A stretch of DNA of 64,000 nt, from the NCBI GenBank assembly GCA_036381195.1, contig DASVDH010000068.1:1-64000 (forward strand), written 5' to 3'. The notes beneath the pieces were generated by a model that saw only the letters and a program-made list of their open reading frames with translations, did not search any database and was not told the DNA's origin. The DNA comes from RSA9 sp036381195. Its GTDB lineage: Bacteria; Gemmatimonadota; Gemmatimonadetes; Longimicrobiales; RSA9. A program made the position numbers and the translations under genes. Shown in pieces: positions 62,339 through 64,000 of the stretch (its first letter is position 1; each line of letters starts with the position of its first letter).

Positions 62339-63172
62339 CTAGAACGTGATCAGGGTCTTCGAGCTCCCCTTGTAGATCTCGATGACGTTGGGCTCCGGCT
62401 CGGGCCTTGCCGGCCGCCGCGGTCGCACGGCCACCGGTCGCCCCGTCCTCTTCGGCGTCGTCCCGCTCCCGAGCAACTGCGCGACGCGCGCCCCCGTGGT
62501 CGTGACCTCGCCCACGTCCAGCGTATTGCGCAGAGCGAGCTGGATCCGCCCTTCCACCGAGGCCAGCGCCAGCACCTCGGCCTGCTGCGGCGTGACCAGC
62601 AGCGTCATCACGCTCACCGTCTGGGGGCGCCCATCCACGTCCTGCACCTGCTGGCCCGCGGCGAGCACGGGCACGTTCTGGAGGACCGTGCGCGTGTAGC
62701 TCCCTTCGCTGCCCCGGTTCGTGAGCGTCACCAGCACGTCCACCCGCTTGCCCGCGCCGACGAAGCCCGCAACCGCCGTGACCTCGTCCACGCGCACGCT
62801 GAGCGCGCGCATGCCCTCGGGGATCACGATCGACAGCCCGGCTCCCGCCTCCTTGTCCGCGAGCTTGGTCACCAGCAGCGGCTCGTTGACCCGGATCGGC
62901 GTGATGACGCCCCGCCCCAGCACCTCGGAGGGCGAGCTCGCGTAGCCCGGCGGCAACGCATCCCCCGGCCACTCGATCACCTTCACGTCCTCGGCGCGGA
63001 CCGGCTCGCCCACCTCGAGGTCGCGCGCCGCCACCACGATCTGATTCCGCCGCGGCTCCGCCGCGATCAGCGGCGTCGCCTGCTGTTGCAGGTACTCCAG
63101 CGCGAGATACCCGGCGAGCGCGCCCGAGCCGAGGGCCAGCAGCAGCACGACCCACAACCGTATGCGTCTCAT
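62339..63172 (-). CDS. cpaB: Tad pilus assembly protein CpaB/RcpC
   Basis: 277 residues. One N-terminal membrane helix (5-25), an SAF/antifreeze-like domain (VVAARDLEVGEPVRAEDV, residues 47-110) and a C-terminal domain with VTPQQAEVLALASVEGRIQLALRN. The C-terminus is an Arg/Pro-rich tail. CpaB may bind peptidoglycan and guide the secretin. It follows tadE by 18 nt. Confidence 0.95.
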   Translation of the reverse strand: MRRIRLWVVLLLALGSGALAGYLALEYLQQQATPLIAAEPRRNQIVVAARDLEVGEPVRAEDVKVIEWPGDALPPGYASSPSEVLGRGVITPIRVNEPLLVTKLADKEAGAGLSIVIPEGMRALSVRVDEVTAVAGFVGAGKRVDVLVTLTNRGSEGSYTRTVLQNVPVLAAGQQVQDVDGRPQTVSVMTLLVTPQQAEVLALASVEGRIQLALRNTLDVGEVTTTGARVAQLLGSGTTPKRTGRPVAVRPRRPARPEPEPNVIEIYKGSSKTLITF

Positions 63173-63190
63173 GGCGGCCTCTCTCCGGCC

Positions 63191-63631
63191 CTACTCGTTG
63201 CGCATGACGAACGATGTCGACAGCGTGATCGACGACCGGTCTGTTGCCCAGCCCAGCAACGGCCCCAGGAGCACGAATCGGTACGGGTAGCTGATGGTGA
63301 CCATCGCCGGCGTCCCCGTCCGCTCGTTGAACCCCGAGATGCTGATCGAGGCGTTGTCGGGATCCAGCGACGCCCGCGCGAGCGCGTCCCGGACCCGCTG
63401 GACGACGTAGGCCGAATCGATCGCCGGGTTCACCACCACGGCGTTCCGCGCGCCTTCTCGCGCCGCGTCCGTGATCACCTGGTACGCACTCCATGCACGC
63501 CCGAACTCGAACACGGCGATCACGAGCACGAGCAGCAGCGGCAGCACCAGCGCGAACTCCACCAGCGCCTGGCCGGCGTCAGCCGGCACCGGAGGGGTCG
63601 CACCCCGCAGCCAGGCCCGCGGGCGCACCAT
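63191..63631 (-). CDS. tadE: TadE-like minor pilin
   Basis: 146 residues. A short basic leader is followed by GQALVEFALVLPLLLVLVIAVFEFGRAW (the TadE hydrophobic helix with the conserved Glu, residues 20-47) and a small extracytoplasmic domain. Pseudopilins of this type are processed by the prepilin peptidase encoded just upstream. The major Flp pilin is not in the window. Confidence 0.93.
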   Translation of the reverse strand: MVRPRAWLRGATPPVPADAGQALVEFALVLPLLLVLVIAVFEFGRAWSAYQVITDAAREGARNAVVVNPAIDSAYVVQRVRDALARASLDPDNASISISGFNERTGTPAMVTISYPYRFVLLGPLLGWATDRSSITLSTSFVMRNE

Positions 63632-63634
63632 CGC

Positions 63635-64000
63635 TCACCCCCCGCCCAGTGGCGGCAGGATCCAGCCCGCGACCGCGCCGGCCGCGATCGCCACGCCGTA
63701 CGGCACGGTCACCGCGCCGGGTGCTCCCAGCGTGCGCCTCTGCCCCGCACGGCCCAGCGTCAGCCAGCGCAGGAGGAGGTTTCCCGTCCCCGCCAGCGTG
63801 GCCGCGAGCGCGCCGCGCCACACGGCCACCGCCAGCGCCATCGCCCCGCCGGCAAGCCCCGCGGCGAGCAGCGCGGTCCCCAGCTTCCCCGGTCCAAGGA
63901 ACGCGCCCACCGCGGCCAGCAGCTTCACGTCCCCGCCGCCGAGTCCTCCCAGGGCGAACAGCGGCAGGGAGACACCCAGCCCCAACGCCGCTCCCGCCAG
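63635..64000 (-). CDS. cpaA: Prepilin peptidase CpaA/TadV, C-terminal part (cut by right edge)
   Basis: At least 121 residues, open at base 64000. GGLGGGDVKLLAAVGAFLGPGK holds the second active-site Asp of the type IV prepilin peptidase family (GxGDxK); the first catalytic Asp and the N-terminal helices lie beyond the window. Four hydrophobic segments remain. The stop codon is 3 nt before tadE. Confidence 0.92.
   Translation of the reverse strand: MAGAALGLGVSLPLFALGGLGGGDVKLLAAVGAFLGPGKLGTALLAAGLAGGAMALAVAVWRGALAATLAGTGNLLLRWLTLGRAGQRRTLGAPGAVTVPYGVAIAAGAVAGWILPPLGGG

Noticed and set aside
60256..62349. 697-codon plus-strand frame opposite cpaE and cpaC
   Set aside because: Antisense shadow of two clear Tad genes.

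Overview
The window is 64 kb of very GC-rich bacterial DNA, densely packed and almost entirely coded on the minus strand, with both ends cut inside genes. Paired inner and outer membrane systems (a TolC-type channel with RND pumps, a secretin, a beta-barrel candidate) indicate a diderm. A BshA-type bacillithiol enzyme, type III pantothenate kinase, PyrR, a CIRCE-controlled groESL and a Bat operon together fit Gemmatimonadota or a related phylum. That placement is inference; there is no rRNA here to test it.

Layout on the minus strand, read against coordinates. 64000-55901 is a Tad/Flp pilus operon (cpaA, tadE, cpaB, cpaC, cpaE, cpaF, tadB, tadC) ending in a DUF192 gene. 55662-54345 holds two unknown small genes, one with five 23-residue repeats. 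54126-45010 is an efflux operon: adaptor, TolC, and two RND pumps. 44852-40699 has gltX, a LexA-like repressor, tRNA deaminase, a VOC protein and two small envelope genes; an APC-family permease (39112-40677, +) converges on them. 38847-34724 is pyrR-pyrB-pyrC-yhaM. rpsT (+) lies beside a 1.1-kb gene-free block of tandem repeats. 33168-27979 is an M50 protease, scpA, scpB, rluB and a large Rossmann-fold protein. 27779-19623 is a seven-gene moxR/DUF58/Bat operon. Then come a small HMA metal-binding protein (+), upp, tRNA-Met, a gene-poor kilobase, an outer-membrane candidate and a secreted sugar dehydrogenase. 15189-4324 is a co-directional series: secD, secF, tatD, mutL, miaA, bshA, uppP, birA, coaX and a UbiA-type prenyltransferase. 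The left end has a cold-shock gene, groES-groEL and the start of thrS.

The regulatory reading is unusually clear. thrS is preceded by a sigma70-like promoter, a 26-codon leader peptide rich in Thr codons and a terminator hairpin, which is a classic attenuator. groESL has a perfect CIRCE operator. gltX, and perhaps the M50 protease gene, has a -10 box 8 nt before the ATG, as expected for leaderless mRNAs. Promoters of the form TTGACR-N16-18-TAnnnT recur throughout.

The most unusual items are the thrS attenuator, a LexA homologue that has lost its self-cleavage Ser and Lys, several tandem-repeat families (GTNNAC hexamers twice, a 9-bp minisatellite, a 61-bp array flanked by 14-15-bp arrays), a ScpB with a 15-residue-repeat tail, a BatD-BatE fusion, and the 23-residue-repeat membrane protein. 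No CRISPR array, prophage, transposase or defence locus was seen.
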